A DNA stretch of 64,000 nt, taken from positions 41,956,485 through 42,020,484 of the forward strand of contig CM034237.1 in assembly GCA_019916065.1 (NCBI GenBank). The letters run 5' to 3'. Position numbers and translations under genes: made by a program. The stretch comes from Vitellaria paradoxa. Its lineage: Eukaryota; Streptophyta; Magnoliopsida; Ericales; Sapotaceae. The notes beneath the pieces are model-generated. The model was not told where the DNA came from, did not search any database, and was given only the letters and a program-made list of their open reading frames with translations. Shown in pieces: positions 1 through 11,729 of this stretch; within the stretch, counting starts at the first letter, position 1, and the number at the start of each line of letters is the position of its first letter.

Positions 1-139
1 ACTCTTTTTTTTTTTTTCCCCGGCAAGTTTCTTTGATTGTCTCTCTCTAAATTTTTTATTGTTTCTCTCTCTAGACTTGGAGTGAATTGGCGTGGTTTCT
101 TCTTTAGATTTTGGTCGGTATAATGAACGGTGTGAGCGT

Positions 140-148
140 GCCACGTCA
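140..148 (-). promoter_or_regulatory. Hybrid C/G-box (bZIP-type ACGT element), copy 1
   Basis: On the minus strand this reads TGACGTGGC, an ACGT-core hybrid C-box/G-box of the kind bound by plant bZIP factors. It lies about 140 bp upstream of the expected CDF coding exon and is identical in copy 2 (12485-12493). Function is inferred from motif and position only. Confidence 0.4.
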
Positions 149-2036
149 GCGGCTGGGACTGAATGCTCACCCACAAGTCTTTGTGGCCTCAAGAGACCTT
201 TCTTGGGTTTGGGGCTGTGTTTTGTTCTCTCGTTTGATTCTTCCCCCACGCCCCACATTACTTTCTGTTTTTTAAACAAAGGGGTAGTGCTTTGCATCCC
301 TCCCTCCTTTTTTGTCCATGTCACCAACCCTTTTTCCGCTCCTTCTGCTTCTTTTCACTTAAAAAATTTTAATAATTAAAATAGGGATGATAAATTTAAT
401 CTTGTTTCTAAATTCTGTAAAGCTCTCCAAGAAGAAATGACATTTTGACTACATTTGTTGGTAAATAGGAATAATAAATTGGAATGGAAAACTCATTTCT
501 ACGTTCTTTGTCATTACTGATACATTTACGGAAAGTGAAAATATTGTTCTTATTCCAACAAAATTTGAAAATAAATATCACCTCCCTTGAGGGATTTCAA
601 AATTTTCATTATATAATGAAACTAGAGAGAGATTGAGAGTGTGGTTGTTAACTTAAAAAGAAAAATGAATTTTTTACCAAAATTATTAATTTAATAAAAA
701 GTTATTTTTTTATTTGGCAACATTAATAACTTTTGGTGCAAAATTTATTTTTTTTTTAAAAAGTAGCTAATTTAAAAGATAATTTTTTATGCGTTCGAAA
801 TTAACAACTTTTAAAAAGGTAAATTTTGGTAGTTACTAAACGAACTCCAAGTAAAAATAAGGAGATGAAAAATATAAAATTAAATGTGACTGTATCCATC
901 ACCACCTCCAAGCACTCATCCATCTATCTACACAATTACTACATCTATGCTAAGTGCTCATCTTAATACTATCACCATCATTAACCCATCTATAACCTTC
1001 ACCACCTCCACCAATACCTGCCCACACCTACCACTATCACCATCACCACTTGCCCATGTGGCCAGCTCACTAGCCACTGCCATCGCCACCACCTCTATTA
1101 CTACCTACTCATCTCCTTAGTATCACAACTATCACAACCATTTATATACCACTTTTTAAAGATTTTTTATTTTTATTTTATTTTATTTTAATTTAAATTA
1201 ATATTAAAATGACTAAAATTTTCATTCTACCTTTACTTAACTTAGCAACCAAACAAATGAATAAAAATACTCGTTATGTTCTGATTGTTTAATTTGACAA
1301 TCAAATAAATGAATGAAAATGATTATTTCATTTCATTCCCACTTTCATTTCATTCGAATTCTCATGCACTAAATCTTAGTTAAAGCAAAAGTTAAATCAA
1401 TTAATAATAGTTTTCTTACTCTTAGATTATGTCAATTTTTTTAGTACATTTAATATCACAATTTCAAATCTAGAACTAATATAGGAGGGAAAAGTACCTA
1501 ACCACTTGGGATATCTTTTTTCCCATGTCAAAAATTTTAAAAGCCATTGTTGGCATCATTGATCCTCATAAATATTCAATGTATTTGACAACTCAAAAAA
1601 TTATAAAAATATTTTTTCATTCAATTTTTTGTTCATTGTAATTTTAAGTAAGTATTGTAGAATGAAGTGGGCGTGCAAGTAAAAATAATTCGAAATTTTA
1701 TCAGTATTAGATCCAAATGAATCATGGACACCTCGCTCCTTGTATGATTTGAAAGGAGTATAGATGATGACCAAACGCACGCTAGACTCCTATGTAACTA
1801 CCCTATTACCCACTCAAAATGTAGATAGAAGAATGCTCCTCTTCTTCTCTTTTCTTTTTTTTTTTTTTTTGGTAAAAAAAAAACTTTGTACATTCACTAT
1901 AATCGGTATTTTTTTTTTTTTCTGATATAGGTACCGTTTGATTTGGGAACAAATTTTAAATAGAAATGAATCAATTTTTGCTTCTTAAGCATTTGGCAAA
2001 ATACTAATTTTTATTATTTTCTACTCAGTTATACTA
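149..2036. other. Non-coding 5'-flank sequence, no gene seen
   Basis: AT-rich sequence with short pyrimidine and CCA-rich tracts. The open frames here lack plausible start codons, codon bias and recognisable domains, and they are disrupted in the other copy. A MITE-like stretch around 1240-1370 (repeated ATGAA and CATTTCATT words) resembles sequence near 23540-23690, but I could not define its ends. Confidence 0.6.
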
Positions 2037-2151
2037 ACTTTCTCAACTCAGCCCCTTGGAGTTAGTCAAATTGACTTGTGGATATGCTCCTCACATAAAT
2101 CACATGGGTTCAATTTATGACTTAAGCGGAATGTGCGTAAGGTGCAGCGTA

Positions 2152-2455
2152 TGTAACAACCCGCATCCATATAGTACAATATTGTCCGCTTTGGGCTTGG
2201 TAAGCTACTTCCCAGGAGGTCACCCATCCTAGTACTGCTCCCATTAGAGCACGCTTAACCCTGGAGTTTCCACTGAACCCAGTGCCCTCACGGCTTTAAA
2301 ACGCGTTATTCTATATTAATATCGAATATTACATATATGCCACTTCCTTCCACGACCCAAACGATGTGGGATGGGAGGCATTGCTTCTCTGCTTCACCTC
2401 CCGCTTCACTCTCCCGCAGGCAGAGTCTCTCACGGGTAGGTCCTTCACAATCCTC
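2152..2455 (-). repeat. Cassandra 3' LTR (left)
   Basis: It starts TGTAACAACCC on the plus strand and shares most of its length with 2611-2920. The inner end is placed at about 2455, where a purine-rich tract on the minus strand (AAGGGGGAGG) gives the likely polypurine tract. That inner boundary is uncertain by several bases because the two LTRs have diverged there. Confidence 0.85.
2207..2295 (-). other. 5S rRNA-derived segment in left Cassandra LTR
   Basis: The minus strand contains AACTCCAGGGTTAAGCGTGC and GGATGGGTGACCTCCTGGGA, which match the box A/intermediate element and box C of the plant 5S internal promoter. This is not a 5S gene: the 5' and 3' ends of 5S are missing or altered and it sits inside an LTR. 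Confidence 0.9.
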
Positions 2456-2595
2456 CCCCTTAGAGGGCACGCGTCCCCGCGTGGCCTCCTGCTTCACTCT
2501 CCCAGCAGACAGAGTCCCTCACAGGCAGAGTCCCTCACAGGCAGGTCCCCTACACGTGGGGCCCACGCGTGATCCCACACTTCCGGTTGAGTATT

Positions 2596-2608
2596 GGTTC
2601 TGATACCA
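2596..2608 (-). other. Cassandra primer-binding site (tRNA-Met type)
   Basis: The minus strand reads TGGTATCAGAACC two bases inside the right LTR. The usual plant initiator-Met primer site is TGGTATCAGAGC, so this is one mismatch away. Confidence 0.88.
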
Positions 2609-2610
2609 TT

Positions 2611-2920
2611 TGTAATGACCCGCATCCATATAGTACAATATTGTTCGCTTTGGGCTTGGTAAGCTACTTCCCAGGAGGTCACCCATCCCAGTACTGCTTC
2701 CACTGGAGCACGCTAACCCTGGAGTTCCACTGAACCCAGTGCCCTCACGGCTTTAAAACGTGTTGTTCGATATGTTATATCTAATATTACATATATGCCA
2801 CTTCCTTCCACAACCCAAGCGATGTGGGATGGGAGGCATTCTTCTTTGCTTCACCCTCCCCTCTGTCACTCTCCCGCAGGCAAGAGTCTCTCACGGGCAG
2901 GTCCTCACAGTCCCTCAACA
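2611..2920 (-). repeat. Cassandra 5' LTR (right)
   Basis: It runs TGTAATGACCC to CTCAACA on the plus strand. It carries its own 5S-derived segment at about 2666-2754 and pairs with 2152-2455. Small indels and substitutions between the LTRs mean the insertion is not brand new. Confidence 0.9.
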
Positions 2921-3769
2921 GCGTATATCTCCCCCAATTTACGCATTGGCTATGCGATTCATTAAGAGTTGTAATAAACCGGTGTGAGCTCTGGGTTACC
3001 AAAAAATAAAAAGAGACAAAAACTTGCTTAGCTCAAAAGTTAATAAATAATGACGATGCAAATGTTATAACCATGCAATTCTAATGTCCTTCTATTATCA
3101 ATGTCCTTCTATTATCAATGTCATTTGAGATAGTTAACACTTAGTCTACACAGAAAGATCACCAACAAGCATCACCTTTTCGATTTACGAACACCGAGTG
3201 ACAATTAGTTACACATGTGAACAAAAACTATACTATATTTAAATTTGACTATGGCAATTTACATCTCCAGAATGCTCCCTATCTTGAACTAGAAAGTCCA
3301 CCACAACCTTCCATCAGCCCTTCTTTCATGGCTCACGATAGGTATCTATCCGTCAGTAGATATCTATTTTTGCATTGTCCACTAAATCACAATATCAATA
3401 CATCATTTAACTTCCATCACCAACACTAATCTTTTAATTATATTAGTCAACTGGGATCATCTAATATTTGTAAAATTAATTTTATCATTATCAAGAATAT
3501 AGATTCCCATCCATATATATAATATAATATATATTCTATTGTTTTCTCGGAGATCAATAAACAATAGAGTATCTAACCAACAAAAATAATTGGATTGATA
3601 CAACTTTAACCTTCCAAACCCAGTATTTATTTTTGGCCATTTATTAGTATTTTGGGCAATAAAATAGATAGACTGAGATTGGGCCAGTTTATTTTATTTT
3701 TCCTACGCTGGGTCTAGCTCGAATTGATATGAGTTAAACAACTAGGCCACATGGCCCAGCCATTCTTTT

Positions 3770-5400
3770 CTCTTTCTGTTTCTTTCTTTCCTTGCATCTT
3801 TGTTTCTCTTTTCTTTTGCGGTTTTCAAAGCGTGAGAGAGAGAGACGAGAGAGAGAGAGAGTAGCTAGAGAGAGAAAGTGTGCATCCGAGAAAGAAGGCT
3901 GACATATGAGGTAGTATTCGACACTATGAATCTATCGTGGTAGTATCTATTTTCCGTAGTTTCAGCTCGGGGGTGAAAGAAATCGATGCTAGGAAGTTGG
4001 AAGCTAAAACCAAATATTCTCATTTCTTCTTTTCTCTTCGGATTCCAGGTAATGGACTTATATTTGTGTTTTTGACGTTTCTAGGATGATTTGATATATT
4101 ATATGCTTGATTTAGTGGAGTATTGATGAAATTTGTGATCTATATAATAATATATACTATAAGTATATATAGATATATATATAAAGTGACGATACCTCTG
4201 CTATATATTGTGGAGGATTTTCGGGTAACTCTTTGAGTTTACTCTTACGGATTCCCTGTTGTAAACACATGTAATTTACAGTGTTCAAGTTGTCTTTAGT
4301 ATGATTTATGTTGACACTTGAGGCTATAGATGATGATTTTGGGGACATTTTAGAGTGGGGTTTCGTTTGAAAATGAACCCAGAAATTGCTGGGTGTCGGA
4401 CAGCAGATACCTGCATCCAGGATGGCATTTGTAGTTAAGGGGGCTAGACACTGTGCATGTTGTGTTTGGCATCCGGACCGGGCATTGGGCAGGAATGTCC
4501 AGAAATGAAAAATTTTTGAATTATAAATGCCTGTTTTTACTGCCTAAACCCATTAATTGTTGTCTTTTAAAGATAAATATACCATCCAATCATCATCAAT
4601 GTTAAATGGGAATGCATTTTTATATTGAGTTGATATTTATTTACATTAATTGAATATAGCATGTGCATGGGAGCTGTGGTTTCATCATTCAGTTGATATT
4701 ATGATTATTGATTGGCTGAGAGTGCTATGTTGATGTCCTTTACGTGCTGAGACACGAGTCATATACATATATGGACATGATCTTTGATTTTAAGAAAAAA
4801 AAATGATAAAATGAAACTTTGAAATTACTGGATGATCTCATATCAATGTATATGACTGGAGATTAGTCATTGGAGTTGAGACGTTAATTTTGAGATGATA
4901 TTATTATGAGATTTTTTCTGACCAGCAGCTGGACCCTACTTAAGCAAAACAGATGCTTGACTAGGGTGTAACTTGGTTCTATATTAGAAGGGACAGAGGG
5001 TATAACTCGGTTTCCCTAAGTCTTACACCAGTGGAAGGTGTAACTTAGTTTCCCACTTATGATATATTTTGAGATATACATTCTTCGTTAGTGTAAATGG
5101 TATGGTTAGTGACCTCACCGTTTTACTAAGTGTTATTCATCCCAGGATAAGGTTGGGGATAAGTAGAGATTAAAGAATGCATTGGCCATTACATTACATC
5201 ACATGCGCATTGTTATATTATATTTTGGTAGATATTATTGTAAGTTATGTTATGCTTGGTTATTATTCACTCATGTACACTTACACGGTCCTATCTACTG
5301 GATAGTAGTACTTACCCCATTTTTATTTCAGGTGATCCCACGAAGCCAAGAAATAGCCACCTGGAGTTTAGTTAAGACTAATAGATCAACTTAGCATATT
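3770..5400 (+). other. Transcribed-looking block: GA-rich leader, splice-like donor and acceptor (copy 1)
   Basis: A pyrimidine-rich then (GA)n leader (about 3760-3870) is followed by a strong donor-like CAG|GTAATG (GT at 4049-4050). An acceptor-like TTTATTTCAG|GTGATCCC ends at 5331. Copy 2 keeps both (donor 15633-15634, acceptor ending 16969). The layout resembles long LTRs of some plant gypsy elements or a 5'-UTR exon with an intron. I find no TG/CA ends, target duplication or coding sequence, so its identity is open. Confidence 0.35.
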
Positions 5401-8400
5401 ATTTTGTTTCATCATTGGATTAATATACACTTATTTGTGCGACTCGAGGTGTAGGTTCCAAACTTATTTACATTTTGAGATTGTATCATTACTATAATGT
5501 TATTTTGGCTATGTAAGCCTTGGATTGTGCCACCAAGGTGTGACGTCAGATTTTATTTTGATGATATTATTTCATTATCTCAAGATGGGAATAAGGGACG
5601 ATATTAGAGGCTCTAACTGTCATTTTTACATTATGACTTGACCTTAGTACAGGTGTTTATTTATTTATTTAGTTTCTATATTTTCATGCCGTCCATTCTG
5701 GACAATTAAGTTAGGGGACTGACAAACCTCATGCTAATAATTTGCACTAAAAATGCTAATAATTTCATAGAATATGATGATTTAGTGGGAAGACATGCTA
5801 AAATCAATAGCCAAGGAAAAGGCTTTAAAATAAAGGATATGAATAACTTTTAAAACAAAATTTTAAATTTTTGCCTAGCTCCATTCGAATCTCGTCTAAA
5901 TGGTGACAGTCGTTCAAACCCTGTTCAAATGACACTCACTAATGACAAATTCTGGGTTTGTCTTCAAACCAAAATCAACTCCTAATAACCCTAAATTACC
6001 ATTTAAAGCCACAACTTCAACAAATAATCAAATAAAAACATGTAATGACCTCAAGAATATGGTAAGACATATATATATATATACATCAAATGCGCTCGTG
6101 TATGTGCACACAACCCTGTACACATATATGCATCATCAAAATTCCTCAAATACATTTGCATAAATCTACCTAAGATCATGCAAGAATACAAAACAAACAC
6201 ACAGAGAGTTTTGTTTACCTTTGATTTGAAGATAAGAATATGAAAATAAAAAACTAACTTAAAGCCTCAAGCTTTAAGGGCCTAAATCTCCCACCATGGT
6301 CACCATTTTAGTGAATAGGCACCACCACGATATTCACCATGCCGAGAGAATCGAAACTGATCCTATGAACTTGCTCCGAGACACTCACTCACTCTCTTGC
6401 TCTCCCCTTCTCTCTTTCTCCCTTTACTGCTTCACTGCCAAAAGAAAAGAAGAAGAAATAAGAAATGATAGAGGAAAGAAAGAAAGAAAGAAAGAAATGA
6501 AAGAAAATGTGAGTCTCTCGGCTCGCTCCCAAACCTAAACATAGTTTGGGGTTTTATGCAGCCCAAGAAAATAGTATAATATCATATATAACTCAGGCTA
6601 AATTTCAAGCCTTAGTATTTAAATCACCAAGAATCTCAAATAGTGGCTAAAATTAAATAACAAGCATAACAGAAATACGATCAATACAATGGCTTCATTA
6701 TACACTGGAGGTGATTTGTGAGTTAATTTGTGCTCTGAATTCATATTGATGGGATGAATTAAATTTAAAAAGAAATAACATTGCAACACACCTTGAAATT
6801 AATTTTCAAAATTTCTATTTTATCTTCTTTATTTTTTTGACACAGTGCCAGTCTTTCGAATATGTATAACTTTTAATAAATCGGGTCTGAATCGAACCTA
6901 AGCCATACTTATCTATTGACAAACTTCATTAGAAGCATATGTTTGCTATCGCCATTTTAGTGTTTGTGAGAGTAGCGTTTGTCTTGAATTAATCGGCAAT
7001 ATCATTCGATGAGCTAACAAGTTTTAGTGTACATGCATATGTTGAATTTGAATTAATGTAAGCAGAAAAAAACAGACTTGATGAGTTTAGAATGAGCTTA
7101 AAAGTATATCATATTGAAAATTGCGAGGGAACCGAAGACATTAATTTAAGAGCATAAATAACTTGTATAGTTTTGAATTTTCTTGACAACCGCAAGGTAT
7201 TAAGAAGATCAAACGTGTCATACGACTAGCATGGTGATCAAAGGGCTTAATTATTAAAATGTTCCATTAATAAATGGACGCGCGCAGCAGCAGAACGAAA
7301 TTCATTTGTTTTGCCTAACGAATACCTCCTAAAATATCTTAATTTTGAAATAAAATACAAAATATTTTAATATTCCATTTGGGTGGTAAATGGTCTATAA
7401 TTACCAAATTTTATATACAAAACAGTTGAGCAGGGATTTACTGTTTGACCTCAGTTGATGTAAATAGTTGGTCAAATATGTTATGCATGATTTTTTTTTT
7501 CTTTTTAATTCAGAATGTAAATATTTCCAAAGACAATGAACTAAGTTATATATTAGCTCTTGTGTTCAGAACCGATTTAAACACCAGATAATTTAAATAA
7601 TCGCAACTCCAAATTTTAAAAATATAGATATAAATTTAATATTTTAAATTTATTCTCTATTTAATTTCAATGCTTATGTTAATTTGAAATAGTTTAAAAC
7701 TTATCTTAATTCATAAAAAACAAAAAAATACGTATCTATAATATATTATTAAATGAATTAATTTAAATGGATTTTATTTCTTTTTACTTTTATCAATGCT
7801 AAGATGTTCTCCCTCATCCTTAATTCTAATAGTGACTTATACAAATAGAAAATATATTTAATGATTATTAGTTTTAAATTAATTATATAATAATTGTCTC
7901 AAATTATTGTTTAAAAAGCTATGCTAAAATTTAATAAGTAATTCTTTGTCTCAAATGATTAGAAGAATTATATTTAAATAAAAATTTTAAAATATTTTAT
8001 ATAATACTAAAATTTTTAAAATATTTCAGTTTCATGTTAAGTTTAAATAAAATTTACTCATCCCCAATATTACTATTTGAAACGTTTTCACTTTTTGTAC
8101 GATTAACTCCTCTTTGGAAAATGGGAAGAATGTTTTATACATCTTTGACTAAGTTAATTATATCGAATTTAGTAATAAATAGATTAGCTACTTCTATTTT
8201 GATTTTTTTCTATTTGTTTATATAATTCTTTTCATTAAATTTTATTTTATTTTATATTTTTTTTATAATTTTCAAGTCCAAAATTTTTAAAACACTTTTT
8301 AGGTTAAAATTATTAGTATATGAAAACATTTTAAAAATATATAAAAATTTTTAGACCCAAATTTATTTTTCACTATTAACTCTCCAAATAGTTTGATACA

Positions 8401-8929
8401 GCCTAACTTGTATGTTCAGCAAAAACGGAGCTTTAAGAAGAATACTTGCGTATAAAAAATGTTATAAAAAAATATGTTCAAGAAATATGTAAAGCATGAG
8501 CTGGGAGAAACGTCGTAGAGCATGTCATTAGTTTTAGAGTTGGTAATATTTAAGGCACGCTGCAAGTGGCCAAGAAAAAAATTGTCGCAAAGAGTGTTAT
8601 TTGTGTGACAAGGTTTGAAAATGTAATGTTTGACATTTTTCTTTTCTTTTTTTTTTTTTTTTCAAGTATCTTTTAAACAATGCTACAAGGGCCATCGTTT
8701 TGGAGTGCCAAGAAACAAAACAAATAAAATAAATCTTCAATAACCTCTATAATCACTAAAATTTTCTATTACATATTTATAACATTTTCGCCTTTAATAA
8801 ATTTCAAAAAATTTCAATATTTTGCTAAAAAAAAAAATCCACAAGAAGGTTAACCGAGTGCGTAAATTATTTTTGACAATCATAATCTTCGAGTCAAAAA
8901 TTTTCAAATGGAGTACCATTGTCGCTATT
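5401..8929. other. Non-coding, AT-rich part of copy 1
   Basis: No gene recognised. At 6200-6540 the minus strand shows a pyrimidine/GA-rich leader and a donor-like AAAG|GTAAAC near 6218, a mirror of the plus-strand block at 3770-5400. A GAAA microsatellite lies at about 6476-6500. From 7300 to 8500 the sequence is very AT-rich with no open frame of note. The corresponding copy-2 sequence is about 17030-20490. Confidence 0.5.
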
Positions 8930-9170
8930 TTATATGAATTTTTTTGAAATCTATTAAAACGGATTTTGAAAAACCGTTCTAAATGATTTTGGCGCTGTGT
9001 ATCTTTAAAGAATTTTTTGAATCTATTAGACAGATTTGGAAAATTCGTTCTAAAAGTTTACCATTGTCGAGAGAGAGAGTAGAACTATTATGCAGAATAT
9101 TGAGTGTTAATTTTTTGAATCCGTTAGAATGATTTGGAAAACCGTTCTAACGGTTTACTACCGCTCATCT
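8930..9170. repeat. Three tandem hairpin motifs around AACGGTT (copy 1)
   Basis: Three loosely repeated units of about 80-110 bp contain the words CTATTA/CCGTTAGAA, GATTTGGAAAA and CCGTTCTAACGG. The last unit has a perfect 9-bp stem, CCGTTAGAA at 9121-9129 and TTCTAACGG at 9145-9153. Copy 2 has the same series at about 20500-20715. Probably a small repeat or MITE remnant; function unknown. Confidence 0.55.
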
Positions 9171-9730
9171 CCAAAAAACACAATTTGGAAAGAAAACACT
9201 AAATGCCAAAATTAACCTAAATCACATTTTATCTCGATTAATCTTATTTTTTTTCTTTTTTTTTTTTACCACTCCAAAGATATTTTAGACAAAATTCGAG
9301 TCTATGATAGTAATTTTTGTCAAGTTCATATGTTCTACTGAGTGTTGTACATTCATCGAAGAATTTAATAAACATCTGTTTAGGGGTGAATTTAGAATTT
9401 AAGAGTTGTTTAGATTAGATAAAAAATTTAAATAGAAAGTGACATTAAGTTATAAAAATTTAAACTAAACAAAAAATTTAAATAAGAGTAGAATAAATTA
9501 AAAAAAAATTAATTAAAAAAAATTTAGTTCAAGCTACTCAGGTCACAGTTCATAGCAACCCTAGGGTCGGTCTACACTTGCATGGATTAGATCATTTTGC
9601 TTTTTTATTCTCTCAAGTTCTTTTATTAGATGTTTTATAACCCTCGAATTTAAATTGGGCCTAATTTGATAATTTATGAAAATTTTAGCTATTTTATATT
9701 TAGACTTGTACTCAGATGATAACCATTTTT

Positions 9731-9746
9731 GGGGGGGGGGGGGGGG
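9731..9746 (+). repeat. Poly-G run (16 bp)
   Basis: A T-run is followed by sixteen G. Copy 2 has a shorter run at about 21382-21393. Similar T-then-G or C runs occur at 34376-34388, 40686-40698 and 43172-43191. Confidence 0.9.
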
Positions 9747-10090
9747 AATTAGACCCAAAACAAGTTGTTGAGCCTGAAGTATTAAAGCCGATTTATTCTT
9801 TTTTTCCCCACTACAAATTTAAGAAAAAAATTTCGATGAAGTCTCCATGCATGGCAATATTTATTTTTAATTTTCTAAAATTTATATCAAAAATTTATAA
9901 AACTTCACTATTCATTCTAAGAATTTTTATAAGATTTACGTGTTGCTATTTTGCAATAAGAATAAACTCGTTATGTAAACTCTTCAAACTCTCAAGTAAG
10001 TGTTTTTAATACCACTTTTATTTTTATTTTTATTTTCATTCTTTAATTTTGACCCTATTAAAACATATGCAATGTTATATTTCACTGCAC

Positions 10091-10253
10091 ATAAGTAATT
10101 ATACTTTTTTTTTAATCTTTTAACTAAGGGTAAGTTGCGTGCACCTCGATTAATCCCTGAGATTCGAAGAATGATTTGAACTAATGACTACTAGAGAGCA
10201 AACTCAAAATCTTACCAATTGAGCTAACCTCTCAAGATTATAAGTAAATATAC
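10091..10253 (-). mobile_element. tRNA-derived SINE, minus strand (copy 1)
   Basis: Body about 10105-10239. Read on the minus strand it starts with an A-box-like TTAGCTCAATTGGTAAG, then a B-box-like TTCGAATCTCAGGG, then a conserved plant-SINE-like TCGAGGTGCACGCAA, and ends in an A-rich tail. Target duplications ATAAGTAATTATAC (10091-10104) and ATAAGTAAATATAC (10240-10253) differ by one base. The SINE is also in copy 2 at 21739-21999, so it predates the duplication. Confidence 0.85.
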
Positions 10254-10426
10254 TCACATAATACTTATATTCTCAATCTTAATGCTATGTAATTAGAATT
10301 TTTTTGAAGTATTTTAACCAAAAAAATTAAATATACAAATCGCCAAAATACCATTTTATTATAATAATGTCAATGCCACGCCCATTTTCTCTCTTTTAAC
10401 AGTAATGTTATTAGTCATTGGATATA

Positions 10427-11629
10427 TCTATATCTATACTAATATAAAAAATACCAGTGTTGAAAAAAAAATTGTTTGACTACTTTACCTCTATTTTTTT
10501 CAGTTTAACTCAACTTTGTCCATTTCTTATCTATCATTATCTTTTTTTTTTTTAAATTTAAGCCAGTCTAATGTAACTCTGCAATCCAATTCCAATAGAA
10601 TTCTTCATAATATAACTAATTTACTATTTTAGTATCTTTTCAGTTTAACTTAATTCTAATTTAATTCTGTAACCCAACTCTACTAAAATTCTTATGATGG
10701 TGCATTATCTTTTTATTTAATTTAACTTAATTCTAATCTAATTCTGTAATCCAATTCCACTAAAATTATTTATAATGTTGCATGTCCAATAGTCAGGCAT
10801 ACTTCAGTGTACAAAAACCAATTTCGGTGCTTGTTCCTATATTGGAAGATTCAAAAAATAGGTGTCCCTAATACAAAGGTTTATTTACCTTCTGCTCCCT
10901 ATCATGTCATTTATTTCATTTGTTTGTAAATCGACCTAAAATCAATATTTGTTTTTCTTATTTTTTAACAGGTTGCTATTCTGTTCATGTACTAAATTAC
11001 TACATCTAATATAAAATATTCTAATGTTTGAAAAACTTTTTTTGATTACTTTAATTTCTAATTTTTATTTTTATTTTTATTTAAAACATATTCTTATTTT
11101 TTCTATAGTTTAATAAATTATTATTTAAAACATAATAAATATTATTAATAAAAAATGAAAAAAATAATTATATTTAATAATAAATATTATTATTACTAAA
11201 CAAAATAATATAAAAATATAAAACGTAATAAAAATTATTATTATTAAGCAAAATAATATAACTCTGCAACCTAACTCTAATATAATTCTTCATAATATCG
11301 ACTAATCCAACTCTGTAACCCAACTCTACTAGAAGTCTTTATGATAGTGTATTATCTTTTTTTTTTTTAATTTAACTCATTCTTATCCAATTCCATAACC
11401 CAGGAATTATTTATAATGGTGCATGTCCTACAATCAGACATACTTCATATTACAAAATGTAGTTTTGGTGCTTGTTCCGTACATTGGAAGATTGAAATAG
11501 GCATCTCTGATACAAAATGTCTGTTTTACCTTTTGCTTGCTATCTTATCATTTATTTCATTTGTTTGTAAATCAACTTAAAATCAATATTATTTTTTAAT
11601 AGGTTGCTATCCTATCCATACACTAAATT
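10427..11629 (+). mobile_element. Helitron-like 5' end with two ~630-bp tandem units, cut by the gap
   Basis: Homology to copy 2 stops between A and T in ATATA|T, and the new sequence begins TCTATATCTATACTAATATA, resembling plant Helitron 5' termini. Two tandem units follow, about 10430-10998 and 10999-11629. Matching landmarks such as GGTTGCTAT at 10971 and 11602 give a period of 631 bp. Each unit has CAGTTTAAC/TTTAAC, ATTGGAAGATT and ACTAAATT words. The array reaches the N gap, so further units may be hidden. No Rep/helicase coding sequence is present, so the Helitron call is tentative; tandem structure is clear. Confidence 0.5.
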
Positions 11630-11729
11630 NNNNNNNNNNNNNNNNNNNNNNNNNNNNNNNNNNNNNNNNNNNNNNNNNNNNNNNNNNNNNNNNNNNNNNN
11701 NNNNNNNNNNNNNNNNNNNNNNNNNNNNN
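11630..11729. other. Assembly gap (100 N)
   Basis: One hundred N, a conventional size for a gap of unknown length. It sits between a tandem array and the first intron of the CDF-like gene. Confidence 0.99.

Larger units (their letters stand above)
2147..2925 (-). mobile_element. Cassandra-type TRIM retrotransposon with 5S rRNA in its LTRs
   Basis: A complete 769-bp element (2152-2920) flanked by the 5-bp target duplication GCGTA (2147-2151 and 2921-2925). Its LTRs are about 300 bp, begin with TG and end with CA. A tRNA-Met-type primer-binding site, TGGTATCAGAACC, lies on the minus strand next to the right LTR, and a purine-rich tract lies by the left LTR. Each LTR carries plant 5S rRNA sequence in the element's own orientation. 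It has no coding capacity, as expected for a TRIM, so mobilisation would need proteins from elsewhere. The empty site in copy 2 (around 14524-14536) confirms a clean insertion. Confidence 0.93.
2037..3035 (+). mobile_element. tRNA-derived SINE split by a Cassandra insertion (copy 1)
   Basis: The SINE body is 2051-2151 plus about 2926-3021. Copy 2 shows it uninterrupted at 14429-14626. It has an A-box-like segment (TTAGTCAAATTGACTTGTGG in the body), a B-box-like segment (GGTTCAATTT here, GAGTTCGATTT in copy 2) and an A-rich 3' tail. The flanking direct repeats, about ACTTTCTCAACTCA (2037-2050) and ACTTGCTTAGCTCA (3022-3035), are diverged target-site duplications, so the SINE is older than the block duplication. 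Confidence 0.8.
1..10427. repeat. Left copy of a ~10-kb direct duplication (5' flank of CDF-like gene)
   Basis: Position 1 aligns with 12344 and the match runs, with small indels, to about 10427 (partner end about 22171). Identity is roughly 95% by eye. The window edge cuts this copy only a few bases short of the position matching the CDF exon, so the copy-1 gene would lie to the left, outside the window. No convincing protein-coding gene is seen inside. The block holds a SINE with a Cassandra insertion, a second SINE, GA-rich transcribed-looking stretches and hairpin repeats. The two copies diverge abruptly at the end, where a Helitron-like sequence starts in this copy. Confidence 0.9.

Noticed and set aside
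2207..2295. 5S rRNA gene
   Set aside because: Only the internal-promoter part of 5S is conserved, it occurs in both LTRs of a TRIM with a target duplication, and the gene ends are missing.
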